The position numbers and the translations under genes were made by a program. From positions 434,001 to 498,000 of the forward strand of contig NZ_JBFJUX010000001.1 in assembly GCF_041624475.1 (NCBI RefSeq): 64,000 nt of DNA, read 5' to 3'. Of this stretch, positions 41,955-50,877 are shown in pieces; position 1 is the first letter of the stretch; each line of letters opens with the position of its first letter. The stretch comes from Litorivivens sp041624475. Its GTDB lineage: Bacteria; Pseudomonadota; Gammaproteobacteria; Pseudomonadales; Spongiibacteraceae. The notes beneath the pieces are model-generated. The model did no database searches. It was not told the DNA's origin and saw only the letters and a list, made by a program, of their open reading frames with translations.

Positions 41955-42790
41955 AACAGTATCTGGATCTGATGCAGGATGTGATCGACAACGGCCTGGA
42001 CAAGTCCGATCGCACCGGGGTCGGGACGCGTTCGGTGTTTGGTCGTCAGCTGCGCTTTGATCTGCAACAGGGGTTCCCCCTGCTGACCACCAAGAAAGTG
42101 CATCTGCGCAGTGTTATTTATGAATTGATCTGGTTTCTCAAGGGCAGCTGTGACAACAACTGGCTGAAAGAGCGCGGCGTGAGTATCTGGGACGAATGGG
42201 CGCTGGAAAACGGCGATCTCGGCCCGATTTACGGCAAGCAGTGGCGCAGCTGGGCCTGTCCCGATGGCTCAACGGTTGATCAGATCAGCGAACTGATCCG
42301 GATGATCAAGACCAAGCCCGATTCCCGGCGCCTGATTGTGAGCGGCTGGAATCCGGCGGATTTGCCCGATGAATCCCTGAGCCCTCAGGAGAATGCGCGC
42401 AACGGCAAGGCGGCCTTGCCCCCCTGCCACACCCTGTTTCAGTTCTACGTCGCCGAGGGGCGTCTGTCCTGTCAGCTTTACCAGCGCAGCGCGGATCTGT
42501 TTCTGGGCGTGCCCTTCAATATCGCGAGCTATTCCATGCTGACCCATATGGTGGCGCAGCAGTGTGATCTCGATGTCGGTGAGTTTGTCCACACCTTTGG
42601 CGATTGCCATCTCTACCTGAATCATTTGACCGACGATATTGTCTATGAGCAGCTGAGGCGCAAGCCAGGGCCTTTGCCCAGCCTGCGGTTCGCGCGCCGG
42701 CCGGATTCCATCTTTGACTACGAGTTTGAAGACTTTATTTTTGATAATTACCAGCCGCAGCCGGCCATCAAGGCACCGATCGCGATATGA
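41951..42790 (+). CDS. thyA: thymidylate synthase
   Basis: A 279-residue enzyme that converts dUMP to dTMP with methylenetetrahydrofolate. The nucleophile is Cys159 in ALPPCHTLFQFYV; RTGVGTRSVFG, QLYQRSADLFLGVPFNIASY and HLYLNHL bind substrate and cofactor. It is longer than the 264-residue E. coli enzyme because of an insertion (about PDESLSPQENARNGK) just before the active site, known in many other bacterial forms. ATGA overlaps couple it to lgt and folA. Confidence 0.97.
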   Translation: MKQYLDLMQDVIDNGLDKSDRTGVGTRSVFGRQLRFDLQQGFPLLTTKKVHLRSVIYELIWFLKGSCDNNWLKERGVSIWDEWALENGDLGPIYGKQWRSWACPDGSTVDQISELIRMIKTKPDSRRLIVSGWNPADLPDESLSPQENARNGKAALPPCHTLFQFYVAEGRLSCQLYQRSADLFLGVPFNIASYSMLTHMVAQQCDLDVGEFVHTFGDCHLYLNHLTDDIVYEQLRRKPGPLPSLRFARRPDSIFDYEFEDFIFDNYQPQPAIKAPIAI

Positions 42791-43290
42791 GCAGTATTCG
42801 TCTGGCCATGATCGCCGCTATGTCCCGCAATCGGGTGATTGGCCGCGATAACGCCCTGCCTTGGCATATTTCTGCGGACCTCAAACATTTCAAACGTACC
42901 ACCTTGGGCAAACCTGTGGTGATGGGGCGCAAGACCTTTGAATCCATTGGCCGTCCCCTGCCGGGGCGCACCAATATAGTCGTGACCCGGCAGAAGGATT
43001 ACAGCCCGGATGGTGTTCGGGTGGCCACCAGCACGGCATCTGCGCTGTCGCTCGCCGATGAAGTAGCTGCTGCGGACGGCGCGGATGAGGTTATGGTCAT
43101 TGGTGGTGAGCAGCTTTACCGCTCGCTGCTGCCACATGCGGAACGGCTCTACCTGACTGAGGTGGATGCCGAGGTTGAGGGGGACGCGTTCTTTCCCGAG
43201 CTGGATGCCTGTTGGGAGCTTGCTAGCGAGGAATCCGGAGAAGAAAATGACTGGCGCTTCCGCTTTGTGGAGTATCGGCGTCGCGTCTGA
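42787..43290 (+). CDS. folA: dihydrofolate reductase
   Basis: A 167-residue NADPH-dependent enzyme that regenerates tetrahydrofolate consumed by ThyA. The catalytic Asp31 is in GRDNALPWHISADLKHFK; VVMGRKTFESIGRPLPGR and VMVIGGEQLYRSLLP are nucleotide-binding signatures. It overlaps thyA by 4 bases, so the substrate-linked pair is co-translated. Confidence 0.97.
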   Translation: MSSIRLAMIAAMSRNRVIGRDNALPWHISADLKHFKRTTLGKPVVMGRKTFESIGRPLPGRTNIVVTRQKDYSPDGVRVATSTASALSLADEVAAADGADEVMVIGGEQLYRSLLPHAERLYLTEVDAEVEGDAFFPELDACWELASEESGEENDWRFRFVEYRRRV

Positions 43291-43718
43291 GTCGCAGGGA
43301 ATTCGTTAGGCAATTGTTCACAAAAGCCTTGGAAAAGGTGTTACCGCGAAAAAACCTTTGGTTTTCCTCAACTAAAATCAGGGGGTAAAAGCACTTTCGC
43401 GTGAATTATTTGTGACCGGTGGCATCGGTACTTGGTTAATAAGTGAGCAAAAGCCGTGAGTTTTGCTCGAAAAATGGCCGCACTGTTACACAGATTAATG
43501 CAAGTGTTACCGAAAATAGGTCTTTTCGTAACCTGTTTACACGTTGAGAGGGTGGTGGTGAAACTCTCTGGCCGTTCCAGTTAGATCGTTGATTCTTAAG
43601 AAAGCTCGTGATTAAAATGTGGTCCGCTGTGACAAATTACAGGTTTGTAACTTGCAGCTCATTTGAGAATAAAACGGTCTGCTTTACACACATGTCCCTA
43701 ATAGGAAAAGCAATCCCC
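43291..43718 (+). promoter_or_regulatory. dyad-rich leader upstream of the TonB2-type operon
   Basis: This 428-base AT-rich region has no credible gene. It contains several symmetric elements: AAAACC-TTT-GGTTTT (43351-43365), GAGCAAAA/TTTTGCTC around an 8-base loop (43445-43468), CTGTTACACAG (43483-43493), a GTTAC-GAAAA / TTTTC-GTAAC dyad (43506-43532), and TTCTTAAGAA (43593-43602). GTGTTACCG occurs twice (43338, 43504). No Fur box is apparent. AGGAAAAG precedes the first ATG of the operon. Confidence 0.5.
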
Positions 43719-44555
43719 ATGAATATGCATCGATTGAAATCAGTCGCGCTGGCAGTGTCGCTATCCATGCTGACTCTGTCTGGCGCACAAGTTCATGCTG
43801 CATCGTCTGATGAAGAAACAGGCGAAGAGGCAGCGGCCGCGCCGCCAGCGCCGAAAACCACCGTCAAGGAGGTTCTTTCGGTAGGTCACGATAAAAATGA
43901 AGCGGCGCGCAAGTCTCAGGTTCGCATCGACAAGATCGCTGCCGAGACCCGTGACCTGCTCGCAGACTACAAGACCGTCATGAAGCAGGTAGATGGCCTC
44001 AAGGTCTACAACGCACGCCTTGAGAAGCAGATCACCAATCAGATCCGCCGCATCAAAGAGCTCGAGAAGTCCATCGAAGAGGCGACGGTTATCCAGCGCC
44101 AGATGATGCCAACCATCATCAAGATGATCGACGGTCTGGAAGAGTTCGTGCGTCTTGACGTGCCCTTTCACGCAGAAGAGCGCGAGCAGCGTATTGAATT
44201 CCTGCGCAACAACCTGGATCGCTCTGACGTCTCCATTGCGGAGAAATTCCGTCAGGTGCTCGAAGCTTACAAAATCGAAACCGAATACGGCCGCAAGATC
44301 GATACCTACGCCGGTAAGGCTCAGGTCGACGGTGTAGAGCGTGATGTTAATTTCCTGCGAATTGGTCGTATCGCGCTGCTGTATCAAACAACAGATACAG
44401 AGTCTTCCGGCATGTGGAATAACAACACACGCAAGTTTGAGCCTCTGGGCAACGAGTACAAAAGTGCCATCCTGAAAGGGCTGCGTATTGCTCGCAAACA
44501 GGCTTCTATCGATATCATGAAACTGCCGATTCCTGCTCCGGAGGATGTTCAGTAA
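43719..44555 (+). CDS. DUF3450 family periplasmic protein of the TonB2 operon
   Basis: A 278-residue DUF3450 protein. A signal peptide (about 1-27, ending VHA) precedes a long coiled-coil region (about 60-130, with LEKQITNQIRRIKELEKSIEEA) and a C-terminal part with RIGRIALLYQTTDTESSGMWN, characteristic of the family. It is the first gene of a TtpC-ExbB2-ExbD2-TonB2 cluster, as in Vibrio. The exact role is not established, but it is likely part of the periplasmic energy-transduction assembly. I use ATG 43719, with AGGAAAAG upstream; ATG 43725 is an alternative. Confidence 0.88.
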   Translation: MNMHRLKSVALAVSLSMLTLSGAQVHAASSDEETGEEAAAAPPAPKTTVKEVLSVGHDKNEAARKSQVRIDKIAAETRDLLADYKTVMKQVDGLKVYNARLEKQITNQIRRIKELEKSIEEATVIQRQMMPTIIKMIDGLEEFVRLDVPFHAEEREQRIEFLRNNLDRSDVSIAEKFRQVLEAYKIETEYGRKIDTYAGKAQVDGVERDVNFLRIGRIALLYQTTDTESSGMWNNNTRKFEPLGNEYKSAILKGLRIARKQASIDIMKLPIPAPEDVQ

Positions 44556-45943
44556 TGAAAAAGACAATGTTGAAATCTGCATTGATCGCTCTGGGCAGTG
44601 CGCTGGCAATCGTTTCCGCGCCTGTCGTTGCTCAGGAGGCGAAATCCCTTGACGAACTGCTGCGCTACGTTGAGCAGGGCCGCGTCAAGGAAGCTAAAGA
44701 AAACCGCGCTCGTGAAGAGCGATTCAAGGCTGCCCGCTACCAGCAGAAAGAAATGCTGGACGAAGCCCGCGACATGCTCAAGAAAGAAGAAGAGCGTTCG
44801 TCTGTGCTGGAAGGCAAGTTTGAAGAGCTGGAGCTGGTACTGACCGACAAACAGCGTCAATTGAAAGAGCGTCTGGGTACCTTGACCGAGCTGTTTGGTC
44901 ACCTGACCTCTACTGCGGGCGATCTGCGCTCCAACTACCAGAACTCTCTGGTTAGCGTGCAATTCCCCGGTCGTGAAGAGTTTGTTAACAAGCTGATCGA
45001 AAAAATGTCTGGCGCCGAACAGCTGCCCAGCATCAGTGAAATCGAGAAAATGTGGCACGCTCTGATGGTTGAAATGACCGAGTCGGGCAAAGTGGTGCGT
45101 TTCGAAACTGATGTGACCAGCGCCTCCGGTGAAACCGAGAAGCAGAAAGTTACGCGCGTCGGCACCTTCAATATCGTCAACGGCGACGGTAAATACCTGA
45201 AGTACGAGCCGGAAAATGGCAGCCTGCAAGTTCTGCCGCGTCAGCCGAGCGGTCCCTATCTGGGTTGGGCGGAAGATCTGGCCAATGCCAGCGAAGGCTA
45301 CCATGCCTTTGGTGTTGACCCGACTGGCCCGACTGGAGGTACCTTCCTGGCGGCTCTGATCGACAGCCCGACACTGCTGGAGCGTTGGGAGCAAGGTGGC
45401 GTGGTTGGTAAGATCATTACCGCAGTCGGTGTGATCGCCTTCATCATCGCAATTTGGCGCTTGATTGTTCTGAGTCTGACCAGCGCGAAAGTAAGCGCTC
45501 AGCTCAAATCCGGCAAGGCCAATGACAACAACCCGCTGGGCCGCGTTCTGAAAGTACACGAAGACAACCCGAACATGGATTCCGAAACACTGGAGCTCAA
45601 GTTGTCCGAGGCTGTGCTGAAAGAACTGCCGAACCTCGAGAAGTCTCTGAACCTGCTCAAGATCATCGCCGCGGTTGCACCGCTGCTGGGTCTGCTGGGT
45701 ACGGTTACCGGTATGATCATTACCTTCCAGGCTATCACTATCTTCGGTGCAGGTGATCCGAAAGCCATGGCCGGTGGTATCTCCGGTGCACTGGTAACGA
45801 CGGTTCTGGGTCTGTGTGTTGCGATTCCGACGGTTCTGCTGCACACCATCGTCAGCGGCCGATCCAAGAAGATTATCCACATCCTGGAAGAGCAGAGCAC
45901 AGGTCTTGTTGCTCAGCACACCGAGGGTAAACAGGGAGCATAA
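44555..45943 (+). CDS. TtpC-like MotA/TolQ/ExbB proton channel family protein
   Basis: A 462-residue protein combining a signal peptide (about 1-28), a periplasmic coiled coil (about 40-130, Glu/Lys/Arg-rich), a globular region, and a C-terminal ExbB-like domain with membrane helices at about 287-310, 370-397 and 408-432 (VAPLLGLLGTVTGMIITF). This layout is that of TtpC, the extra subunit of TonB2 systems in Vibrio. It would join ExbB2-ExbD2 in using the proton gradient to power TonB2. It overlaps the DUF3450 gene by one base. Confidence 0.88.
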   Translation: MKKTMLKSALIALGSALAIVSAPVVAQEAKSLDELLRYVEQGRVKEAKENRAREERFKAARYQQKEMLDEARDMLKKEEERSSVLEGKFEELELVLTDKQRQLKERLGTLTELFGHLTSTAGDLRSNYQNSLVSVQFPGREEFVNKLIEKMSGAEQLPSISEIEKMWHALMVEMTESGKVVRFETDVTSASGETEKQKVTRVGTFNIVNGDGKYLKYEPENGSLQVLPRQPSGPYLGWAEDLANASEGYHAFGVDPTGPTGGTFLAALIDSPTLLERWEQGGVVGKIITAVGVIAFIIAIWRLIVLSLTSAKVSAQLKSGKANDNNPLGRVLKVHEDNPNMDSETLELKLSEAVLKELPNLEKSLNLLKIIAAVAPLLGLLGTVTGMIITFQAITIFGAGDPKAMAGGISGALVTTVLGLCVAIPTVLLHTIVSGRSKKIIHILEEQSTGLVAQHTEGKQGA

Positions 45944-45946
45944 TCC

Positions 45947-46474
45947 ATGTATCAGCTGTACGAATGGGCAGACATCATTCGGCGCTTCATGGATGCCGGT
46001 GGCGATGTACTTTGGTTGATCGCCGCCGTGACCTTCCTGATGTGGACCCTGCTTTTTGAGCGCTTCTGGTACTTCCGGTTCGGTCTGAAACAGGATGTTG
46101 ATCAAGTCATGCAGGTTTGGGAATCCCGCAGTGAACGCAAGTCGTGGAACGCTCACGCCATTCGTGAACTGCTGATCTCCCAGGTGAGTATCAAGATCAG
46201 AGACTCACTGCCGTTGATTCAGACCCTGGTGGCCTTGTGTCCACTGCTGGGTCTGCTGGGAACGGTGACCGGGATGATCGAAGTATTCAACATCATGGCT
46301 GTAACCGGCGGTGGCGATGCCAAGTCCATGGCGGGTGGTGTTTCCAAGGCGACGATTCCGACAATGGCCGGAATGGTAGCAGCGCTGTCAGGTGTATTCG
46401 GTAATACCTATATAACCCGAATCGCCGAGCGCGAAAGTGAACTGCTGAAAGACCACCTGACCACAGATCATTAA
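45947..46474 (+). CDS. exbB: ExbB2-type proton channel protein
   Basis: A 175-residue ExbB/TolQ/MotA family protein with three membrane helices (about 20-42, 83-105 and 125-150). LVALCPLLGLLGTVTGMIEVF is the proton-channel signature, and KATIPTMAGMVAALSGVFGNTYI closes the domain. It is short, as in other ExbB2 proteins. It follows the TtpC-like gene by 3 bases. Confidence 0.92.
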   Translation: MYQLYEWADIIRRFMDAGGDVLWLIAAVTFLMWTLLFERFWYFRFGLKQDVDQVMQVWESRSERKSWNAHAIRELLISQVSIKIRDSLPLIQTLVALCPLLGLLGTVTGMIEVFNIMAVTGGGDAKSMAGGVSKATIPTMAGMVAALSGVFGNTYITRIAERESELLKDHLTTDH

Positions 46475-46485
46475 GAGAATCCAAC

Positions 46486-46893
46486 ATGCGCAGAATGAGA
46501 AGAGCTGGAGCTGAAGAAAACGCTTCCGAAATTGACCTGACGCCAATGCTTGACGTGGTCTTTATCATGTTGATTTTCTTCATTGTAACCGCGTCCTTTA
46601 TCAAGGAAGCGGGCATTGAGGTGAATCGGCCGGAAGCTTCGACAGCCAACAAGAAAGAAAACGTCAATATCCTGGTGGCGGTTAACGCGACTAACGAGAT
46701 CTGGATTGACAAGCGACGCGTGGACAAGCGCTCCGTGCGTTCAGTGATCGAGCGTATGCACGCTGAAAACCCCAAGGGTGCGGTTGTCGTGCAGGCAGAT
46801 AAAGCCTCTAACACTGAAACCGTGACTGCGGTAATTGACGCAGCGCGGGCAGCGGGTGTTTACGACGTATCACTGGCCACTGAAGATGATTAA
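46486..46893 (+). CDS. exbD: ExbD2-type biopolymer transport protein
   Basis: A 135-residue ExbD/TolR protein with one membrane helix. The proton-carrying Asp23 is in LTPMLDVVFIMLIFFIVTAS; the periplasmic domain has VNRPEAST and VVVQADKASNTETVTAVIDAARAAG. It forms the motor with ExbB2 and the TtpC-like subunit. It lies 11 bases after exbB and 6 before tonB. Confidence 0.94.
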   Translation: MRRMRRAGAEENASEIDLTPMLDVVFIMLIFFIVTASFIKEAGIEVNRPEASTANKKENVNILVAVNATNEIWIDKRRVDKRSVRSVIERMHAENPKGAVVVQADKASNTETVTAVIDAARAAGVYDVSLATEDD

Positions 46894-46899
46894 AGGCTT

Positions 46900-47502
46900 A
46901 TGAATAGACTCAGACTACTCATAGGCGCTGCGTTTGGTTTTGTCGTAACCGCTGCCTTGTTTGTGCTGATGCCGACACTGATCGAAACAGCCGACAAGAG
47001 TCTGGACGAAAAGCCAGCTCACCGCATCGCCGACATTGACATGCCGGATCGCGATATTGAAACCAATATCGATCGCAAGCCGGACAAGCCGCCGGAGCCC
47101 GAGCAGCCGCCGCCGGATATGGAACAGCCGGAAATGGAAGACGTGAATCCTGATGTGGAGGCGGTCAATATGACGCCGAGCCAGCAGATTTCACTGACCA
47201 ATGCGGCGGGTGGCCTGTCGGCCTCTGACGGTGAGTACCTGCCGATCGTTAAGGTTGCGCCTATCTATCCCCGTCGGGCACAAAGCCGCGGTGTAGAAGG
47301 CTACTGTACCGTTGAGTACACCGTGACCAAGTCGGGTACTACACGAGATATCGTGCCGGTTGATTGTTCGCCGCCTGGCTATTTCGAGCGCGCCTCGGTG
47401 AAAGCTGCGGAGAAATTCAAGTACAAGCCGCGGGTTGTGGATGGCGATCCTATCGAAGTGCCCGGTATCCAGAACCGCTTTACCTACGAGTTGGACAAAT
47501 GA
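46900..47502 (+). CDS. tonB2: TonB2-type energy transducer
   Basis: A 200-residue TonB with an N-terminal membrane anchor (about 7-27), a short Asp/Pro-rich spacer (KPDKPPEPEQPPPDMEQPEM) and a C-terminal domain with YLPIVKVAPIYPRRAQSRGVEGY and RDIVPVDCSPPGYFERASVKAAEKFKYKP. It would contact TonB boxes of outer-membrane receptors for iron complexes or other ligands. Two cysteines 20 residues apart in the C-terminal domain could form a disulfide. It overlaps the TPR gene by 4 bases. Confidence 0.92.
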   Translation: MNRLRLLIGAAFGFVVTAALFVLMPTLIETADKSLDEKPAHRIADIDMPDRDIETNIDRKPDKPPEPEQPPPDMEQPEMEDVNPDVEAVNMTPSQQISLTNAAGGLSASDGEYLPIVKVAPIYPRRAQSRGVEGYCTVEYTVTKSGTTRDIVPVDCSPPGYFERASVKAAEKFKYKPRVVDGDPIEVPGIQNRFTYELDK

Positions 47503-48884
47503 AGACTGATAGCATGATACAGAGCAAACCTGGTAGCCCTGTTCAGTCTGTCGGTCGCTGGTTGACAGCGGCCGCACTGGGGGTGGCCGTCACTATGTCG
47601 GTGCCCCTGGTCACGACCACGGTTGCCCCAGTGCTGGGTGAAACCGCTCTGGGCAAGGTTCAGGCGCAGGAAAAGAAAAAACAGCAGACCCGGCGAACGC
47701 CAGCGATTCGAGCCAAGGTGTTCGAAAAACTGAATGAAGCCCAAGAGCTGGCGGAAGAGAAGAAGTACAACGAAGCCCTTGGTAAGTTGAATGAGCTTCG
47801 TGACAAGGAAGGCCGTGGCGCATTAAACAGCTACGAAATGGCTAACCTGTACAACTTGTATGCCTTCATCTACTTCACCAAGGAAGACTACGACAAGGCG
47901 CTGGGTGCCTACGAACAGGTCATCAAGCAGGAAGATATCCCCTATGCAATGGAGGTGAACACCAAGTTCACCATTGCTCAGCTGTACTTTGTTAAGGAAG
48001 ACTGGAAGAAGGGTGTTAACACGCTGCTGGACTGGTTCAAACTGAAAGAAGAGCTGGGTGAGCCTGTGGGTGCGAATGCTCACGCACTGTTGAGTCAGGG
48101 CTATTACCAGTTGGGTGATCAGCGCAAGTCCCTGAAGCATGTAGAAATCGCAATTGATGACTACAAGCAGAAAGGCAAGGTGCCAAAGGAACAGTGGTGG
48201 GGCCTGCAGCGTTATCTGTATTTCGAGAAGAACGACATCAAAAAAGTAGTCGAGATTCTGGAAGAAACGCTGAAGTACTACCAGAAGAAGGCCTACTGGC
48301 AGCAGCTGGCAGCGATGTACGGTGAGCTCAAGCGTGAGAAAGACATGGTTTCAGCCATGGAAACAGCTTACGTGCAGGACCTGCTCGACAAAGAGAAAGA
48401 GCTGATCAACATGGCCTATCTCTTCCTGTCTATCGAAGTGCCGTATAAAGCGGGCAAGGTTATAGACAAGGGTATCAAGGCGAAGCAGATCGAAGCGACC
48501 TCCAAAAATCTGGAGTTGCTGGCTAACTCCTGGCGTCAGGCGCAGGAAATCAAACGCGCGATCCCGGAGATGCGCGAAGCCGCACGAAAGTCAGACGACG
48601 GCGAATTGTGGGCGCGTCTGGGCAATATCTACCTGGATAACGATGAGTTTGAAAAAGCGGCTGAAGCTGTGCGCAATGGCCTCAAAAAGGGCGGTGTTAA
48701 ACGCCCGGACACGGCGCAACTGGTTTTGGGTATGGCAGAGTTCAATCTGAAAAACTACGAGGAAGCCCGCAAGGCCTTCCGCGAAGCCAAGAAAAACGAG
48801 CGCTCCAAGGTCTATGCCGAGCAGTGGATCCAGTTTATGGACCGCGAACTGGCTAGAGAAAAAGCGCTGGCCAAAGAAGCTTAA
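47499..48884 (+). CDS. TPR-repeat protein of the TonB2 operon
   Basis: A 461-residue protein: a hydrophobic N-terminal segment (about 24-42, probably a signal peptide or anchor) followed by multiple tetratricopeptide repeats, for example NLYNLYAFIYFTKEDYDKALGAYEQVI and ELWARLGNIYLDNDEFEKAAEAVRNGL. TPR proteins in this position accompany TonB2-TtpC operons in Vibrio and other marine bacteria and probably scaffold the complex; the partner is unknown. It overlaps tonB and is the last gene before a strong terminator. Confidence 0.88.
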   Translation: MKTDSMIQSKPGSPVQSVGRWLTAAALGVAVTMSVPLVTTTVAPVLGETALGKVQAQEKKKQQTRRTPAIRAKVFEKLNEAQELAEEKKYNEALGKLNELRDKEGRGALNSYEMANLYNLYAFIYFTKEDYDKALGAYEQVIKQEDIPYAMEVNTKFTIAQLYFVKEDWKKGVNTLLDWFKLKEELGEPVGANAHALLSQGYYQLGDQRKSLKHVEIAIDDYKQKGKVPKEQWWGLQRYLYFEKNDIKKVVEILEETLKYYQKKAYWQQLAAMYGELKREKDMVSAMETAYVQDLLDKEKELINMAYLFLSIEVPYKAGKVIDKGIKAKQIEATSKNLELLANSWRQAQEIKRAIPEMREAARKSDDGELWARLGNIYLDNDEFEKAAEAVRNGLKKGGVKRPDTAQLVLGMAEFNLKNYEEARKAFREAKKNERSKVYAEQWIQFMDRELAREKALAKEA

Positions 48885-48892
48885 TCTCTTTA

Positions 48893-48940
48893 GCCAAGCA
48901 ATAAAAAAGGCGCCTGATGGCGCCTTTTTTATTGCTTGGC
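48893..48940. terminator. bidirectional terminator (perfect 22-bp inverted repeat)
   Basis: Two perfect 22-base arms flank a TGAT loop. Each has a GC core (GGCGCC) bounded by an A6 or T6 run, then ATTGCTTGGC as the outer part. It sits between the convergent TPR gene and ilvD and would stop transcription from both sides. Confidence 0.93.
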
Positions 48941-48968
48941 CTTTGTGATGCCTGCCGAGCAGGAGGCG

Positions 48969-50816
48969 CTAGCCTCCAACCTGCGACAGATCACGCACAG
49001 CGCCTCGGTCGGCGCTGGTGGCCATCAGCGCATAGGCCTTAAGCGCGGTAGAGACCTTGCGAGGGCGGGGTTTAACTGGCTTCCAGGCCGCGCCACCTTT
49101 TGCTTCCATGGCCTTGCGGCGCAGGGCGAGCTCTTCGTCACTTAGGGCGACATTGATGCTGCGATTGGGTATGTCGATCTTGATAATGTCACCCTGCTCC
49201 ACCAGACCGATAGCGCCGCCCGACGCCGCCTCGGGCGAGACGTGGCCAATCGAAAGGCCAGAGGTGCCCCCGGAAAAACGACCGTCTGTCAGCAGGGCGC
49301 AAACCTTGCCGAGCCCTTTGGACTTGATGTAGCTGGTGGGATAGAGCATTTCCTGCATGCCGGGGCCGCCTTTTGGGCCTTCATAGCGGACAACAACAAC
49401 ATCGCCTGCTTTGACCCGGTCGTTGAGCACATCGTCCACGGCATCTTCCTGGCTCTCGCAGATGTGGGCTGGGCCTTCAAACACCAGAATGCTCTCGTCC
49501 ACGCCCGAGGTCTTAACCACGCAGCCATTTTCCGCGATATTGCCGAACAGAACCGCAAGGCCGCCTTCAAGAGAAAAGGCGTTGTCGATGGAACGGATGC
49601 AGCCGTTGGCGCGATCGCGATCCAGGCTTGGCCAGCGAGTGCTCTGGCTGAAAGCCTCCTGGGTCGGAATGCCCGCAGGCCCGGCTTTGAAAAAGGTTTT
49701 TACGGCATCGTCCTGGGTGGTGACGATATCCCACTTAGCCAGGCCCTCGGCCATGGTCGGGCTGTGCACCGTAGGGCAGTCACCGTGCAGCAGGCCGGCA
49801 CGGTGCAGTTCGGACAGGATGGCCGGTACGCCGCCTGCGCGGTGAACGTCTTCCATGTGATAGTTCTGGGTGTTCGGCGCTACTTTGCACAGCTGTGGGA
49901 CTCTGCGGGAAAGGCGGTCAATATCCTGCATGGTAAATTCCAGCTCCGCCTCTTGAGCGGCAGCCAGCAAATGCAGGATGGTATTGGTCGAACCGCCCAT
50001 GGCGATATCCAGACTCATCGCATTTTCGAAAGCTTTGTAGCCGCCAATGTTACGGGGCAGTACCGAAGCGTCGTTATCGCGATAGAAGCGCATGGCGAGA
50101 TCTACGATTCGGCGGCCGGCCTCCAGGAACAGCTCCCGGCGATCGGCGTGGGTGGCCAGTAGCGAACCGTTGCCGGGCAGGGACAGGCCAAGCGCTTCGG
50201 TCAGACAGTTCATGGAGTTGGCGGTAAACATGCCCGAGCAGGAGCCGCACGTCGGGCAGGCGGAGCGCTCGTATTCTTCCACGACTTCATCACTGACACT
50301 GCTGTCGGCGGCGATGACCATGGCGTCTACCAGATCGAGACCGTGGTCGGCGAGTTTGGTTTTGCCCGCTTCCATCGGCCCGCCGGAGACAAAAATAGCA
50401 GGGATATTGAGGCGCATCGCTGCGTTGAGCATTCCGGGTGTGATCTTGTCGCAGTTGGAAATGCACACCAGCGCGTCGGCGCAGTGAGCGTTCACCATGT
50501 ATTCCACAGAGTCGGCGATCAGATCACGGGAAGGCAGGCTGTAGAGCATGCCGTCGTGCCCCATGGCGATCCCGTCGTCTACGGCTATGGTGTTGAATTC
50601 CTTGGCGACGCCGCCGGCTCGCTCTATCTCGCGGGCGACCAGCTGGCCCATATCCTTGAGGTGAACATGGCCGGGTACAAACTGGGTGAAGGAATTGGCA
50701 ACCGCGATAATCGGCTTTTTAAAATCTTCGTCTTTCATCCCTGTGGCACGCCAGAGTGCACGCGCGCCAGCCATATTGCGTCCAGCGGTAGAGGTTTTTG
50801 ACCGGAAATCAGCCAT
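48969..50816 (-). CDS. ilvD: dihydroxy-acid dehydratase
   Basis: A 615-residue iron-sulfur dehydratase for valine, leucine and isoleucine synthesis. Cluster-binding cysteines are in VCISNCDKITPGML and CPTCGSCSGMFTANSMNCL; the catalytic lysine region and GGSTNTILHLLA, and the C-terminal TDGRFSGGTSGLSIGHVSPEAASGG are family signatures. Length equals E. coli IlvD (616). It is followed on the same strand by nothing but the shared terminator at 48893-48940. Confidence 0.97.
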   Translation of the reverse strand: MADFRSKTSTAGRNMAGARALWRATGMKDEDFKKPIIAVANSFTQFVPGHVHLKDMGQLVAREIERAGGVAKEFNTIAVDDGIAMGHDGMLYSLPSRDLIADSVEYMVNAHCADALVCISNCDKITPGMLNAAMRLNIPAIFVSGGPMEAGKTKLADHGLDLVDAMVIAADSSVSDEVVEEYERSACPTCGSCSGMFTANSMNCLTEALGLSLPGNGSLLATHADRRELFLEAGRRIVDLAMRFYRDNDASVLPRNIGGYKAFENAMSLDIAMGGSTNTILHLLAAAQEAELEFTMQDIDRLSRRVPQLCKVAPNTQNYHMEDVHRAGGVPAILSELHRAGLLHGDCPTVHSPTMAEGLAKWDIVTTQDDAVKTFFKAGPAGIPTQEAFSQSTRWPSLDRDRANGCIRSIDNAFSLEGGLAVLFGNIAENGCVVKTSGVDESILVFEGPAHICESQEDAVDDVLNDRVKAGDVVVVRYEGPKGGPGMQEMLYPTSYIKSKGLGKVCALLTDGRFSGGTSGLSIGHVSPEAASGGAIGLVEQGDIIKIDIPNRSINVALSDEELALRRKAMEAKGGAAWKPVKPRPRKVSTALKAYALMATSADRGAVRDLSQVGG

Positions 50817-50877
50817 GGGCTTACTACACCTGTGTTACGTGAAATTTAAGGGCGCACAGTTTAGCACAGCGCCCACA

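Noticed and set aside
44549..46156. 535-residue minus-strand open frame over the TtpC and ExbB2 genes
   Set aside because: Shadow of strongly biased codons in real genes; no recognisable motifs and it contradicts the operon on the plus strand.
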